A stretch of 64,000 nt of DNA from Protopterus annectens (taxonomy: Eukaryota; Chordata; Ceratodontiformes; Protopteridae): positions 1,077,450,782-1,077,514,781 of the forward strand of contig NC_056725.1 of NCBI RefSeq assembly GCF_019279795.1. Reading direction: 5' to 3'. The position numbers and the translations under genes were made by a program. The notes beneath the pieces are model-generated. The model did not search any database, was not told where the DNA came from, and was given only the letters and a program-made list of their open reading frames with translations. Shown piece by piece: positions 44,202 to 55,950 of this stretch (position 1 is its first letter; each line of letters opens with the position of its first letter).

Positions 44202-46379
44202 TATAATAACTTGCCTTCTGATGACATATAAACTATACATGGGAATTGATGCTGACAGAGTTTATAGTCATTTAGAAGAAAACCCAATTATGGCAGTAGA
44301 ACAAAAGGGCAATAGAAGAAAGTCATATGGAAAAAAAGATCATTTGTTGTTAAATAAAGTCATAGTGGAGAACTGTAAAAAGGGGAAGAGTCTAAATATG
44401 GCATGGATTGAATACAAACAGCATTTGATAGTATCCCACATTCATGGATAAAAAAGAGTGCATAAAAATATATAAGATATACCCCACACTAACTGATTAC
44501 ATTACAGTAACCATGAAGCAGTGGCAGGCCACTTTGCAATTAAGCCATGATAAATGACAAATTGTTATCCCAGGGATAAAAATTCAGTGGGGGATATTCC
44601 AGGGTGACTCTCTGTCACCATTGTTATTCTGCCTTGCCCTTAACCCATTAAGCTATTTACTTAACAGGTTAGGCCATGGCTACAATTTGACTCCTAGAAA
44701 ACAACAAAGTCTAAAGACTTCTCATCTACTCTTTGTGATGATTTAAAACTGTACAGTTCATCAGATGAGGAACTGTAACCACAGCTGCAGGTTGTCAAAA
44801 CTTTTTCAGATGATATAAGAATGTCATTTGGTCTTCATAAAAGTGCAAAAGCAACCTTTAAAGCAGGGAAACTGCAGCATCAAGAAAACATCAGTTTGGG
44901 ACAAGAATGTGATATAACAGAGCTTGGGCAAGAGGGAGTGTATAAATATTTGGGATTTGATGAAGGATCAACAATAAAACATGAACAAATGCGAACAAAA
45001 CTTAATAAGGAATACTTTAGAAGACTTAAATTAATACTGAAAAATCGTTGACATCTATGAACAAAATCCAAGCTATAAACCAATTTGCTCTTCCTGTCCA
45101 AACTTACAGTTCTGAAGTGATTGACTGGCCCCAAAATGTGTTGGATAGATTAGGTATTAAGACAAAAAGGATGCTTCACGCTCACCAAATGATCTATAAA
45201 TATCAGTGTATACCAAGATTATATATTCCCCATTCCAAAGGAGGGATGGGCCTCCTTGAAATTGATTACATGTATACATCTAAAATTATGGGACTTCACA
45301 CTTATCTGCTGAACTCAGAAGACCCAAATGTAGTGAAAGTTTTGAATCATGAAGAGAATAAATCTAAGATGACTTCTCTTAATCTAGCAGAAGCATACTG
45401 ACATCAAGCAGGAATGAAAATCAAACCATAAGTAGATAAATCAGGCAGCAACTGAATGTGCCAAAAAACAAAAGAAAGAGCATAAGGTGAAGAACCAGAT
45501 GAGAAGGCAAGAAATGGGGATAATGCATAAATATAGTTGCAAGTACAGAACACTTCTGGAAGAACCTCATGTTGATCAGGAACGAACACAGGAATGGTTA
45601 AGGAGAGGTGAATTCAAACCAAGAGAAGAAAGGTTAATATTGGCAGCACAAGATAGTGGACTACATACACAATGGTTTACAACGTCCATTGAACATATGG
45701 GAGAAACAGACAAATGCAGGGTTTTGTAAAACCAAATTGGAAACAGTCACACATCTAGTTGCTGGTTGTGACACTCTAATGCAGAAGGATTGTATACTGA
45801 AAGGCATAATAATGTGGCAAGACTGTTGCACCAGGAATTGTTTAGACATTATGCTATTGAGGTGGCTGAAAAACAATGGAATCATGAGCCACAAGGCATC
45901 ACAGAAAATGATGAAATTTACATCACATGCGATCACCCATCACCATCTGTTCAAACGATAGATGCTAGAAAACCAGATATAGTGGTCCAAGAAAAGAAGA
46001 CAAAAGTAGCATTGCTCATTGAAATCACCAGACCCAGTGACTACAGTGTCTTGTGTACAGAGAGACACAAAGTCATAACATATCAAGATTGGTAGGCAGA
46101 AACGAGAGCAATGTGGAAGAAAGATACCCAGACAGTTCCAATAGTAGTAGGAGCAATGGGTCTTATAAAAAAGAATCCACAATTGTATTTAGGTATGTTA
46201 CCAATCCATGTAACCCCAAAAGAATTGCAGAAGGAGTCATTACTAGGCACATCACGTGTGCTGTGATGAGCACTTTTGTCTGACAGCAAAGAGTGAAACA
46301 ATACTAATTTCATGAACTTTAATCATACTTTGACTTACCAATAGGGTTCATTCCCGTCATGGTATTAGAAGCCCAAAAG

Positions 46380-47040
46380 ATTTGGAGAAATTAAAAAAGG
46401 ACAGAAATTTAATAAGGTTAACACACATGAAGAGCCAAATCATTTTGAGAGGGCTCTTATTATTGTATATGGTCTATTAGAGAAAGAAGTTAAGAAAACA
46501 TTAATGGGAATTGGAATATTAGTAGGGGAAATTCAGAAACCTATTTGATTTTAGGCTCTAATCCATCTTTTGTTTATAAAACAGCACATAACTTGAAAGA
46601 TGGTTTTGAGTTTTATTCTGGTAAAGAACTGGTACACCTTAATAACATTAAAACAGGTAGAAATGGTACTGCTAAATGTGGAGTATGTAGTCACTGTTCT
46701 TTTATTCTGGAAGCAGATAGTATAACCTTAGTAAATGTGATGGGCTCTAAAATATTTTTTCTAAGGGTAGTTGTACATCTAAAGCACTAGTTTATTTGGC
46801 CAAGTGCTAGAGTGCCCAGCGTTTTATGTGGGCAAAACAGAAAGACCTCTATGGAAAAGGATATACGAGCACTTACTGGATATAAAGAAAAGAAATTTAA
46901 ACAATGCATTATTCAAACATATAAGTTTAAGTTCAAGTTGCTCTGATTTTAAATTTTGTATCTTGAATCAGGTACATATTAATCCTAGAGGAGGAGATGT
47001 TAAAGCCCTCCTTTTAGAAAAAGAATTTAAATGGCATTAA
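46380..47040 (+). pseudogene. PLE C-terminus with GIY-YIG endonuclease
   Basis: The frames read ALIIVYGLLEKEVKK, then LGSNPSFVYKTAHNLKDGFE and CGVCSHCSF (46545-46790), then CPAFYVGKTERPLWKRIYEH, NALFKHI and INPRGGDVKALLLEKEF (46804-47040). This is the connector, Cys-rich block and GIY-YIG nuclease of PLE polyproteins. It differs clearly from PLE-2 at 12 kb. A frameshift near 46535 and one near 46790 break it. It follows the LINE directly. Because PLE-1 (10.6-14.7 kb) lacks exactly this part on the other side of the LINE, the two may be halves of one element. Confidence 0.75.
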
Positions 47041-47630
47041 GACTCTGGGCTTTTAAACCCTTGGGTATAACTGATTATGTTTCTTTGCAACCAGTTTTGA
47101 ATTTGAGGGCTGAACTTGCCTTCTAACTTGAATAATATTTGTTGTTATGTGGAAAATTATTTTGTTGATGATTTTTCTTTCTTTTCTGTCTGTATAGAAT
47201 CTCAATTTGTTTTAATCAAGTAATTGGTCTAGTAACTGATGATTGGTTAGGGTATATAATTGAACAATGGCAAGTATTCTGACGAAGTCCTGATCTGTAC
47301 AAGATGACAATACTAAACATGGCTTGTTTTTAGTACTAAACTTTTAATAAATTCAGCTTTTTAAGAAGAGAAATCCAGTTTACTGACCACAGTGTAACTT
47401 TAATTTTATTATTTGGTTTTTGGTTTCATTATACTTTGGTGGATTTTAGTTTTATAAAAATGGCTATGCTGACTGTGTTTTTTTCTGTCAAGGTCTTGTC
47501 TTATCAAAGTATATCACATCATACTGATAATTTCTCCTTTTCTCTTGTTCCTTTTCTCTCTGTTATAGTTTTCTTTTTATGTTACCTTTTTCTGCATTTA
47601 TGTTTTTCTGCAGCATTAGCTGTGGAGCAC
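47041..47630. other. PLE 3' region and flank
   Basis: Non-coding. CTGACGA at 47279-47285 followed by GACA at 47306-47309 resembles the hammerhead core of PLE ends with one changed base (GAAA to GACA); AGTATT and AATACT flank it. Nothing else was recognised. Confidence 0.4.
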
Positions 47631-47636
47631 AAAATG

Positions 47637-47755
47637 GTGAGGAAACAGACACCATTCAGTGCTCTAGCCAATAGCAGTGAGGAAACAGACACCATTCAGT
47701 GCTCTAGCCAATAGCGGTGAGGAAACAGACAACATTCAGTGCTCTAGCCAATACA
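47637..47755. repeat. 40-bp minisatellite, three units
   Basis: Units start GTGAGGAAACAGACACCATT at 47637, 47677 and 47717, each ending TCTAGCCAATA; only a few bases differ between units. Confidence 0.97.
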
Positions 47756-47759
47756 CCAA

Positions 47760-49140
47760 GCTCTGAATTCATAGATGTCCCCAGTCAGGCCCCTCTCCCA
47801 GTCATGCAAAGGATGGCGTCCTGCAAGTCAATTGTTGTATTTATTTGGTGGGTGGTGTAGGGTCCTTATTGAGGAATAGCACAGAGAGGTCCTCCTGAGT
47901 CACCCTTTAAGTGGTGTACCATATGGTCAGAAGTGAAATAGACTTGTGGCTTGATGTCTGTATTGGTACCCTGGAGTGCATCGTCATATGATTAACAGAG
48001 CCACATATTTGCTTGGCCACTACAGTTGGTCAAGCAGTATCAAATATTCATCCATGAATTCAACCACAGTGGTGACTGATTCATGTGAGGTCTCTTTGCT
48101 AGGATGTCTTAACAACCTGTCCTTATCCAACCTTATCCCAATCCTGGTGTTCCCCATTGCCATGTGCATGCAACTGGAGTCATCTTCCCATGTCTATTGC
48201 CCAATCAGCATCATAACTACTTGTTCACAATTTGCTTGTGTTTCCCCATTGTTACCTCCTTTTTTTATCATGCACCTCCCTTTTCAGTCTTTGTGTTTTT
48301 GACCCTATCACTATACTTATAGCCTTCTTCTTACCTGCAACTTCCTCATCCTTCTATCCTCTGCAGCATTTTTCAAATGAAGGGTATGGGTCTCACAAAA
48401 CAAACAAACAAAAAAATCCCTCTTTTATCAAACCAGTCTACCCTATCCACAGTCTTTTTGCACTTTACCCACTGCTTGTTTTTTCCTTTCCCAATTCACC
48501 TATAACACAGTTTCCTTTCCATTTAGAAAATAAAACCACTTGGAACTTGCCCCATAGTCTCTATATAGGATGTCAGCAGTACCACTGTGACACAAACATG
48601 GTGCTTTGTTGCATGTCTGAATGTACATCTTGAGCGTGCAGCTTGGATGTTGATGGCAGCTATCATGAGACCTGTCATAGTGCAGATATCTTGCTTGCAT
48701 GGAAACAGCTATTTAAACAAATGTGTTACTTCATTATGCAGCACTGACCCTAGTATGTGGATGCCAGGTCAGCATCTATGCATATGTAATCCCCTTTGAG
48801 ATGCACTGTACTATTTTTACCATGCTTTTTTCTGTAAAGGGGATGCATTATCATTCTGTCTGAAAATCCCATTTCAAAGATGCACATATATCAATGCGTT
48901 TTTTTTTTTCATAGAACATTTTAAATGCTTATTTCTGGTGTCTTAAGTGCACACTAAGTTTATCAGTCAGAACAAATGTCAGATGTATATATTTATCATA
49001 AAGAAGATAAAATAGAAAGCAAGCAAACAAACAAAATGTGTGTGCTACTAAACAAAAATTATATATTTTTTCCTTTTTGGTGGGTAGATGCATAATTGCA
49101 GTAACATTAAACTTCTTTATTTCGGAAATAAGATTTATGA
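47760..49140. other. Unannotated DNA
   Basis: No gene or repeat family recognised. Open frames at 48232-48633 and elsewhere are low-complexity and unsupported. Confidence 0.45.
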
Positions 49141-49144
49141 CATA

Positions 49145-49266
49145 ACTAGATAGATAGATAGATAGATAGATAGACAGACAGATGGATAGATAGATGGATA
49201 TAGATAATGATATAGATATAGATATAGATAGAGATATAGATAGAGATATAGATGTAGATATAGATA
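49145..49266. repeat. (GATA)n / GATATA microsatellite
   Basis: GATA units run to about 49200, then GATATA units to 49266. Confidence 0.97.
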
Positions 49267-49267
49267 A

Positions 49268-49434
49268 ACCCCTGGATTCAATAAACCCCATGAAAGTTTT
49301 GCACAGGGCCGACACACAGTGTTTTCTTGTACGAGATATTGCTCATCGTGTGGCATGGCCATGCATATTAATGATGTGCGGTACCCATAAGCAAGGTTTC
49401 ACGGCTTGCATAAGTTTGCTGACCACGAATCCTG
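49268..49434. mobile_element. Harbinger-type MITE, 167 bp, TAA duplication
   Basis: The left end ACCCCTGGATTCA and the right end (reversed) CAGGATTCG are flanked by TAA (49265-49267 and 49435-49437). The CCYGGATTCA core matches the giant Harbinger ends (CCCCAGGATTCA and GGGCTGGATTCA). A subterminal TTTTGCACAGG resembles GCTTGCACGG of the giant element. No coding capacity. Confidence 0.6.
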
Positions 49435-49719
49435 TAATATGAATGTGGATCATATGTCCCAACCTTTTTAGTGCAAGAAATCTGGACAAAGACTAAAATA
49501 ATGGAGGGACAAAGGTTCAAAAATAGGGACAGATTTATGAGATTGTTCTTATAAACATAAAAAGCAGCTAGAATAATAGGACTTGAAGTAGTATGCATTT
49601 TCTGAAGGATATAAAGTACAAAACTGAAATGCATGTCATTATGTGTCGAATTCAATCTTCAGTGATATACCAGAAAATCACAGATTTTACAAGGAACAAA
49701 CCAAAAATATGATGCAAAC

Positions 49720-52270
49720 ATAGGTTCATAGGTAGGTGCTAGGCAATCAGCCCTGGGACCTATAAAAGCCTAGCCAAAAAGATTCCCTGGCGTTCGCCAC
49801 CCAAGAAAATTATTTCCTGTGCCCCTGTCAAGCAGTGCCACAGAAGTGATCCCTGAGGTGAATTTTCTATTTCCCATCCAGTCGTCAAGATTTTTCTTAA
49901 ACAGGGCCAATGAGGAGCTCTGCTTGACATGAATGGGTAGTTTGTTCCAGAGTATGGGAAGTCTCTGGGACAGGAATCTATCCCTCCAGCATGTTCTGTT
50001 TATTGTGATGACAAGGTTTAGGTCCCTAGAGCATGTGGTTCACAGAGATTGGGATTTCTTTAAGTGTAGCATGTCCAACAGCTCTGGGTTTGACATAGCT
50101 TTGTATGTTAGGCAGAGATTGCCTCTGAGTAGGTGATATGCGATGGAGTAGTGCTGGAGTTTTTTTAGATGGTCTGTATTTGGCATTTGTTTGAGGCCGG
50201 TAATCCTCTTAGTGAGGTATTTCTGTGGCCTATCAAATTGTTGTAGGTGTCTTGTGAGATAAATGGCAAACAGGGCATTGTACTCTATAATAGGTCTGAT
50301 GAGGGATGAGTAGAGAGGAACAATGACCTCCTTTTATCTAGAGGAGAACCCTTTTGTGATGAGGTGTGCCACGTAGAAGGATTTCCTGACTACTGTGGCA
50401 ATGTGATTATCAAAGGAGCGAGTACTGTCCACCTGTGTCCTGAGGTCTCATCACACTTTCAGTGTTTAGTGAGCTACCACCTATGTGGTAGTTCATGGGT
50501 ACCGAGTTTTTCCCAAAGGAGATAACAATTCACTTCTTGGCATTGAGCTTGAGGCAATGACTTTGACACCAAGCATCTGTCTTTGTGAGGCCCTTTTGTA
50601 AAATGTCTACATCATTAGGTGATTCTATTATGGCTCCCAGTTTGCAGTCATCTGCGAACTTTGTTAGCCAAAGACCTTCTGTGTTGGCCTGCACTTCAGA
50701 GAAGTAGATGCTGAACAGGAGAGGAACCAGGACCAAACCCTGTGGTACTCCACTCATCACTGGTCTGAAGCCTGACTTGGAATTGGCTACTTTTACTGTG
50801 TGGGTTCTGTCAGTGAACCAGTTGGCCACTCATCTTGTAACATAGGGACTTATGCCCAGTTTAGTTAGTTTATTTATAATTCCAGAGTGGGGGATGGTAT
50901 TGAAAGCCTTGGTGAGGTCAAGATAGGCTGTGTGCACTACCTTGCCCTCATCTACAGCTCTAGTGACTGCTTCAAAGAATTCAGTCAGGTTTAGTAGACA
51001 TGATCTACCTTTTACAAACCCAAACTGAGTGGGGGCCTAGGGTTTGGAGGTTACCATGGCCTTGCAGATCAGGCTCGTCAGGCTAATGGGGCAGTAGTTT
51101 CTGGGGTCCGTGGTGGCACCCCCTTTGTGGAGTGGGATAATTGTCATTGTGCACCATTCAGTAGGTACATAGCCTGAGGTGAGGCTATGACTGAACATTG
51201 TACTTAGGTGGGGTGCCAGTTCGTTCTGTAGTTCGTACAGTATGCAGCCTGGGATGTTGTCTGGTCCCATGGATGCTGTGTTCTTGGCTTTGGAGAGTGT
51301 GGTCGTTACTTGTTCATCCGTGATTACAGGGACTTTGCATTCTTCCGGTATTAAGATGGGCCATTTGGAGGGTGAGAGGAGTGTAAAGTTAGCACTGAAC
51401 GTATCTGCCAGGATGTTGGCAATATCAGTCGGTTCTGTATATTTATTTCCATTGTGCTGCCATTGAGATTTTTGACATAGCTGTAGAATGCTTTGTGGTT
51501 GTCTTTGGAATCAGTGGTGATTTTATTTTCATAACTGGCTTTGGAAGATTTTATGAGGGATCTCAGCTTCTTGCTAAGGCTGACCAGGAAGTTCCTCCAA
51601 TCTTGGGATTTTACTCTTTTTTGAAACAGTTTCTTCCTTCTGTTGTAGAGTTTGTTTATGGCAGGGGACCACCAGATTGGCTTCCTTTTTTTGGAGGATA
51701 GCATCTTGATTCTATTGGGGATGGCACGATCCATGCACTTGTGTATGTGCTTATACAGTGCATTTGTGTAAGATTCGGATGTCATACCTCTATTTTCTGT
51801 CTGCATGGGTCTCGTGAAGTTTGCCACTTCTATCTTAGGAAGCATGAAGTTGGCTTTGGAGTAGTTTTTGATGGTGGTTTCCTTAATGGGGGTGGGCATG
51901 GGATATGGATGCCTATGGTGATTAGCTTGTGGTTGGATCTGACCAATGAGGAGCTGACCTCTGGCGTGAAACACCAGTTACCCATATTGGTAATGACCAG
52001 GTCCAGGTTATTGCTGCCCCTGATGGGGGTGTGGACAAGCTGATCCAAGGCATTAGAATTTATGAATTCCAGAAAACATTGAGCGAATGAGTTGGTACAT
52101 GAGTAGTTTTCCCTATTGATGGTGGGGTAGTTGAAATCACCCATAATTAAGGTATTGGGTTGTACCTTAATATTTTACAGTATCTTAAGAAATGAAGAGT
52201 GGGAATCCTGGGGCATGGCGGGGGATCTGTAACAAGCTACAACCTGGACTGCAGTCTTGGCCAGTGCCCA
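49720..52270 (-). mobile_element. CR1-like LINE copy 4, 5'-truncated, minus strand
   Basis: It runs from the 3' end (TAGGTTCATAGGTAGG) to within the endonuclease (VVACYRSPAMPQDS at about 52205-52245). The endonuclease remainder (MGDFNYPTIN, NLDLVITNMG, RSNHKLI), linker, RT and C-terminal region are all present on the minus strand. Confidence 0.85.
49850..52245 (-). pseudogene. CR1 copy 4 ORF2 remnant (endonuclease end plus RT)
   Basis: Pieces in element order: GDFNYP with intact Gly-Asp (52144), SNHK replacing SDHK, linker 51974-51351 (AINKLYNRRKKLFQKRVKSQ), RT start 51270-51037 (MGPDNIPGCILYELQNELAP, PISLTSLICKAM), then 50829-50530 with SGVPQGLVLVPLLFSIYF and KFADDCKLGAI. A deletion or frameshift separates the palm motifs near 51040-50870. 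At least five disruptions are present. Confidence 0.75.
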
Positions 52271-53228
52271 TCTGGACATTCTGTAAAATTCTGGACATTT
52301 GGGAGATATGATCCGGTTAGCATTTCCATGTAAGTTTGCTTGCTGTAAAAGTGGATTGTAGGACAGCACAGCAGTTGATTTACCCTTACTTGAGTTTTCT
52401 TCATTAAAATGTGTTTAGGACACTGCCATAGACTATTTTTCCTCATTTCAACTATATGTCTGTATTATTTTATTTATTTATTTTGAGGCCAGTGTTTGTG
52501 AGATGTGCCACATAGCACAAATGTGTTTGGCTGTGCTAACCTGGTGTGCATGAAGTGCAGCAGTGCACACACTGGAGGAATGGACCACCTAGGTTACAGA
52601 CAGGACCGAGACAACAACAAACATAAACTGGATGCATTCCATTAATACTATTGGTCATCGCACAACCCTGGCAAGCAGCATTGCTCTGAGACTAACAGCG
52701 AGAACTTTACAATGCATACTAAGATAGGGTATATCATGTCTCTAAACTTTTGGCAGCAGGTGTCAAGTGTAAGTATGGAGTGCAGATGGCCCTGTGTTCT
52801 AGTACAGGGTGTGCAGATTTTGTTTTACTGTTTTAGCATTGCTGATTATAGCAATGAAGTCCAACATACGCAACTGTTTTTTTCAACCTTCTTGTTGCAA
52901 CAGCTGTAAGTGTAGGACAACAGTAGACATGATCCATTTGACTAGCACATTTACACAAGTGCCTGTATACCAAATAACCTTGAAATTGCATTGCTTGCCA
53001 CTGTTTCACATCACTTACTATCATGCTAACATATTGCCCACCAGTGTGCACCCTCGACTACCATGTTTGCCCGATGGTATGAGATGCTCAATGTATTCAA
53101 ATGTTGCAAAACCAAAATGTGTGCACCTTCATTAAGTGCAAGAGGTTCAATTGGTGGGAAAACATCAGGATACAAAATGCAATTGATGGGAAATCCTCAT
53201 TCTACATTGCGCTTGAGCTATGGTAGAC

Positions 53229-53744
53229 ATGTCTGGTGTTGCTGGTGACAAAGTGTGCTTCTGAGCTCAGAAGTGGGGTGTTCAGGAGTCCAAAGTCTTT
53301 ATTGGACTCCTAGTTAAGAAGCATGGGCCCCGGTTGCTGCAGCGGGACTATTCAGGCTCAAAATACAAGTCTGAAGCCTGTAATAGTATTGCCAGGGCTT
53401 TGACCAGTGTCACAGGTATCCCCTGCACTGGAGAACAATATTGACATCACTTTGATGACCTCCAGAGGAGGAAGTCAGATACCCTTGACCACTAGATCAG
53501 GGAATTTAGTATGGGGACACCTCGCAAATGTGTACATATCAATTACAGTGAGTAATTGTAAGAATTAAAAGCTGAATATAGTCAAGATTGGTATTCATAA
53601 TGGCATTCTGTTCTGGTGTTCCACAGCTGCCACAAAGTGAGCCTCGAATGTGAGGTCCCATGTTGCACATTTGTTAAGGATGTGAGAAGCATGTGGTATG
53701 TATGCATCAGAACAGTTCTAAATAGTAATTTAACAATATTAATC

Positions 53745-53775
<31 letters not shown>

Positions 53776-54760
53776 TGAATAGTAATTTAGTAGCATTAAA
53801 TGTTAAGGACAGCTTAGTTGGTGTTTAATACAGTTGTATAAAATTGAGAATGCATATCTCAACTGTAAAAGAAAGTATGCATGCCTTAGTCTGTAGCACA
53901 AAGCAATAGTTCCATATTCTCAAATAACAGTGAGCATGCATATCTAAACTGTAAAAGGAAAGTATGCATGCAGTAGTCTGTATGACAAAATAACAGTACA
54001 GTATTACAGAGTAGTCAGAGGTTGGTGATTCAAAAACCACAATTCCCAAATATACAAAACTGTTAGAGTTTTCATCATTATTGCAATGTAACTTCAGACC
54101 TCTATACCAGTGGCACAAATGGCCTTCTGCAAAGTGTAACCAATAAAACTGGAGCATGCATATGTGCAATATATCAACTCATCAGGGATCGGTGGCTGTA
54201 ATCAGTAGTATAGTGTGTCTCTGTTATAAACTGGGTAGTTTTAAAAGCAATGAAGAAATGTGTTAGGAGTTTGCAGTGTTAAAATGAAAGGTAACAGAAC
54301 AGAGTCAAATAATTGTATCAGTACTTTGCATGTCATATGAAGTTAGTAATGCTCTCCCTTTTTCTCTCACCCCAACCCTTATCTTCTCTCTTTTTTTTTC
54401 ATTTTTCATTTTTTGTTTTTTCCCACAGCACAGCAGGGTAGGCCTGTCCCATGGGATCCTTCTTTCCCTATTCCAGCAGCTACCACACCGCAGCCTAGCA
54501 CATCTGTGCAAACTGGCAGTACCCCCTCTGCTGCTCCTGCACTACCTGGCCCTTCAGGCAGTTCTGCACTGGAGGATAGCCCTGTGACTCCCTCTGGGAG
54601 CAATGACATAGGTGGTGACTTTATCACCAGAGAAGAACTGCCAGGGATGGTGCGCCACACTGTGAGTGCACGCCTACACTGGATGGAAGGCTTGCTGTCC
54701 ATCCTGGTTCAGAATACCCTTAGGTCTGTAATTCCTTCCTCACCTACCCAGCTTACCTCA
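53229..54760 (+). pseudogene. Type-A Myb/SANT-like gene, copy A2
   Basis: From ATG 53229 the first exon reads MSGVAGDKVCF, a stop (TGA 53262), AQKWGVQESKVFIGLLVKKH, YKSEACNSIARALTSVTG and IPCTGEQY, a second stop, then HHFDDLQRRKSD. A second exon follows the acceptor TTTTCCCACAG at about 54419-54429 and encodes QQGRPVPWDPSFPIPAATTP, a Ser/Pro-rich stretch and a helix GMVRHTVSARLHWMEGLLSI, ending about 54760. The layout matches copies A1 and A3. In-frame stops in the first exon make it a pseudogene. Confidence 0.6.
53742..53772. repeat. (AAT)n microsatellite
   Basis: Short ATA/AAT run within the predicted intron of copy A2. Confidence 0.9.
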
Positions 54761-55209
54761 CCCAGACATTCTTATATTCTTCCCCCAGCATGCCATTCTG
54801 TACAAAAAAAAAAAAAAAAAAAAGTGGGCACCTGTCCCACAAAAAACAAAACAAAAAAAATAGTCCCATACATAGCTCTACATTTCACACACTTGTCTTC
54901 ATGCCACACATTTGGTCCAATTAGCTATACAACCTGATTGTGTTGTGGTCACCTCTCTCTCTGTAGATGACAGTCCAAATTTGGTTAATATTTTGCAGAT
55001 ATGATCATGTTTTATTGTTGAAGAAATGGATAGCTATGTTTTTTTCCTACATCCTTCGTGCACATTCCTGTCCTCCTTTCACTTAGTTTCTCCCCTGCTT
55101 GCTCCCCATTTCACCACTCTCCTGTCTTCCCCATTTCTTTTCTTTAAAGAATTATTGTGAGATAATATGCATCACGCACCAATGAAAAGCAATGGTGAAT
55201 GGCAGCAAT

Positions 55210-55950
55210 ATAAGTAGATGCATTTAAAGTATTATACACACTTGTAAAATTACTGCTTAAACTCATATTCGAGCCCAGTCGCATCTACTTCCAACAACAA
55301 TACATTAACACATGCTGCCACAGAGTCAGTTAGGTAGCAGATGTATTTTATACAATCAATAGTAACTGCCTCAGTTTAGCAAGGATTTCGCTTTGTACTC
55401 CCCATGCTTGCTCCCAATATCACCAATGTCACGTCTTCCCAATTAATTTTGTATGAAACATCATTAAGCAATCCCCAATAATGTTTTATAAAGCATTATT
55501 GCTCGATTCCCATTTAGTTTTAGAAATCATTAGTGCACAATGGTGCACGAGCAATGCTAATACGAATGTAGTTCAATGTATTAGCTTCAGCTGTATTCAG
55601 AACTAGCACCATCTGGCCAAAAAAGGAACATATTACTACATTAAGAAAATTAATACCTGCAGCCAGAGTCAGTTAAGTAGTAGGTGCATGCAACAGCAGT
55701 TAAGTCTGTCATTTGCTATTCAGTCTCTAAAATACATCTGCTACACACCTGAGTCAGTAGCCCCATCTGTTAATGCATTGGTACATTCATTTTTGGGGTC
55801 AGATGGCACTGGGTTCAAATCCATGTGTACGCAACAGTTTCAAATACTTTTACATGTAAATCCAAATACTAAAGTGTGATAGCTGATATGGAGTCTCTAA
55901 ACTATGGCTAGATGGTACTGGTTTCCAATACAGCTGTATATAACACTTAT
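55210..55950. other. Spacer of the inverted duplication
   Basis: It contains a decayed second copy of the CTTGCTCCCAATATCACCA block (about 55408) and a tRNA-like sequence at 55765-55835: TCTGTTAATGCATTGGTACA then GGGTTCAAATCC (perfect B box). No protein gene. Confidence 0.5.

Larger units (their letters stand above)
42904..46270 (+). pseudogene. RLE-LINE C-terminal part: RT, zinc knuckle and restriction-like endonuclease
   Basis: It continues the frame broken at 17340. Order: IEKLRRYIDKYKGK linker (about 42990), YRAL (43480), two insertions, then TCLLMTYKL, SHLEENPIMAVEQKG, LLNKVIVENCKKGKSLNMAW (RT, about 44209-44420), GIFQGDSLSPLLFCLALNPL (about 44594) and DDLKLYSSSDEEL (about 44737, catalytic DD). 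Next come FSDDIRMSFGLHKSA, VYKYLGFDEG, the thumb-like VLDRLGIKTKRMLHAHQ and RLYIPHSKGGMGLLEIDYM, CK.....ETVTHLVAGC (CCHC knuckle, about 45728-45770), RKPDIVVQEKKTKVALLIEI (endonuclease core, about 45967-46026) and VPIVVGAMGLIKKNPQ. Numerous stops and frameshifts occur. The lone nuclease PD...E/D signature survives. Confidence 0.8.
15055..46275 (+). mobile_element. RLE-type LINE (R2/R4-like) carrying four later insertions
   Basis: Coding pieces of a single LINE lie at 15082-15480, 16096-17339, 42904-43491 and 44209-46260. They encode, in order, Myb-like N-terminal modules, a linker, an RT with FQGDSLSPLLF and DDLKLY, a CCHC-type knuckle, and a restriction-like endonuclease segment with KPDIVV. 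Between them lie 15481-16087 (hAT-like MITE), 17343-42900 (Harbinger), 43492-44053 (foldback element) and 44059-44201 (MITE), each with a target-site duplication. Removing them restores the frame across the sites. The LINE itself also has stops and frameshifts. Clade placement (R2, R4/Dong or relatives) needs a phylogeny. Confidence 0.8.

Noticed and set aside
48232-48633. 133-codon frame with Phe/Pro-rich sequence
   Set aside because: No domain, no splice context, low complexity; likely chance.
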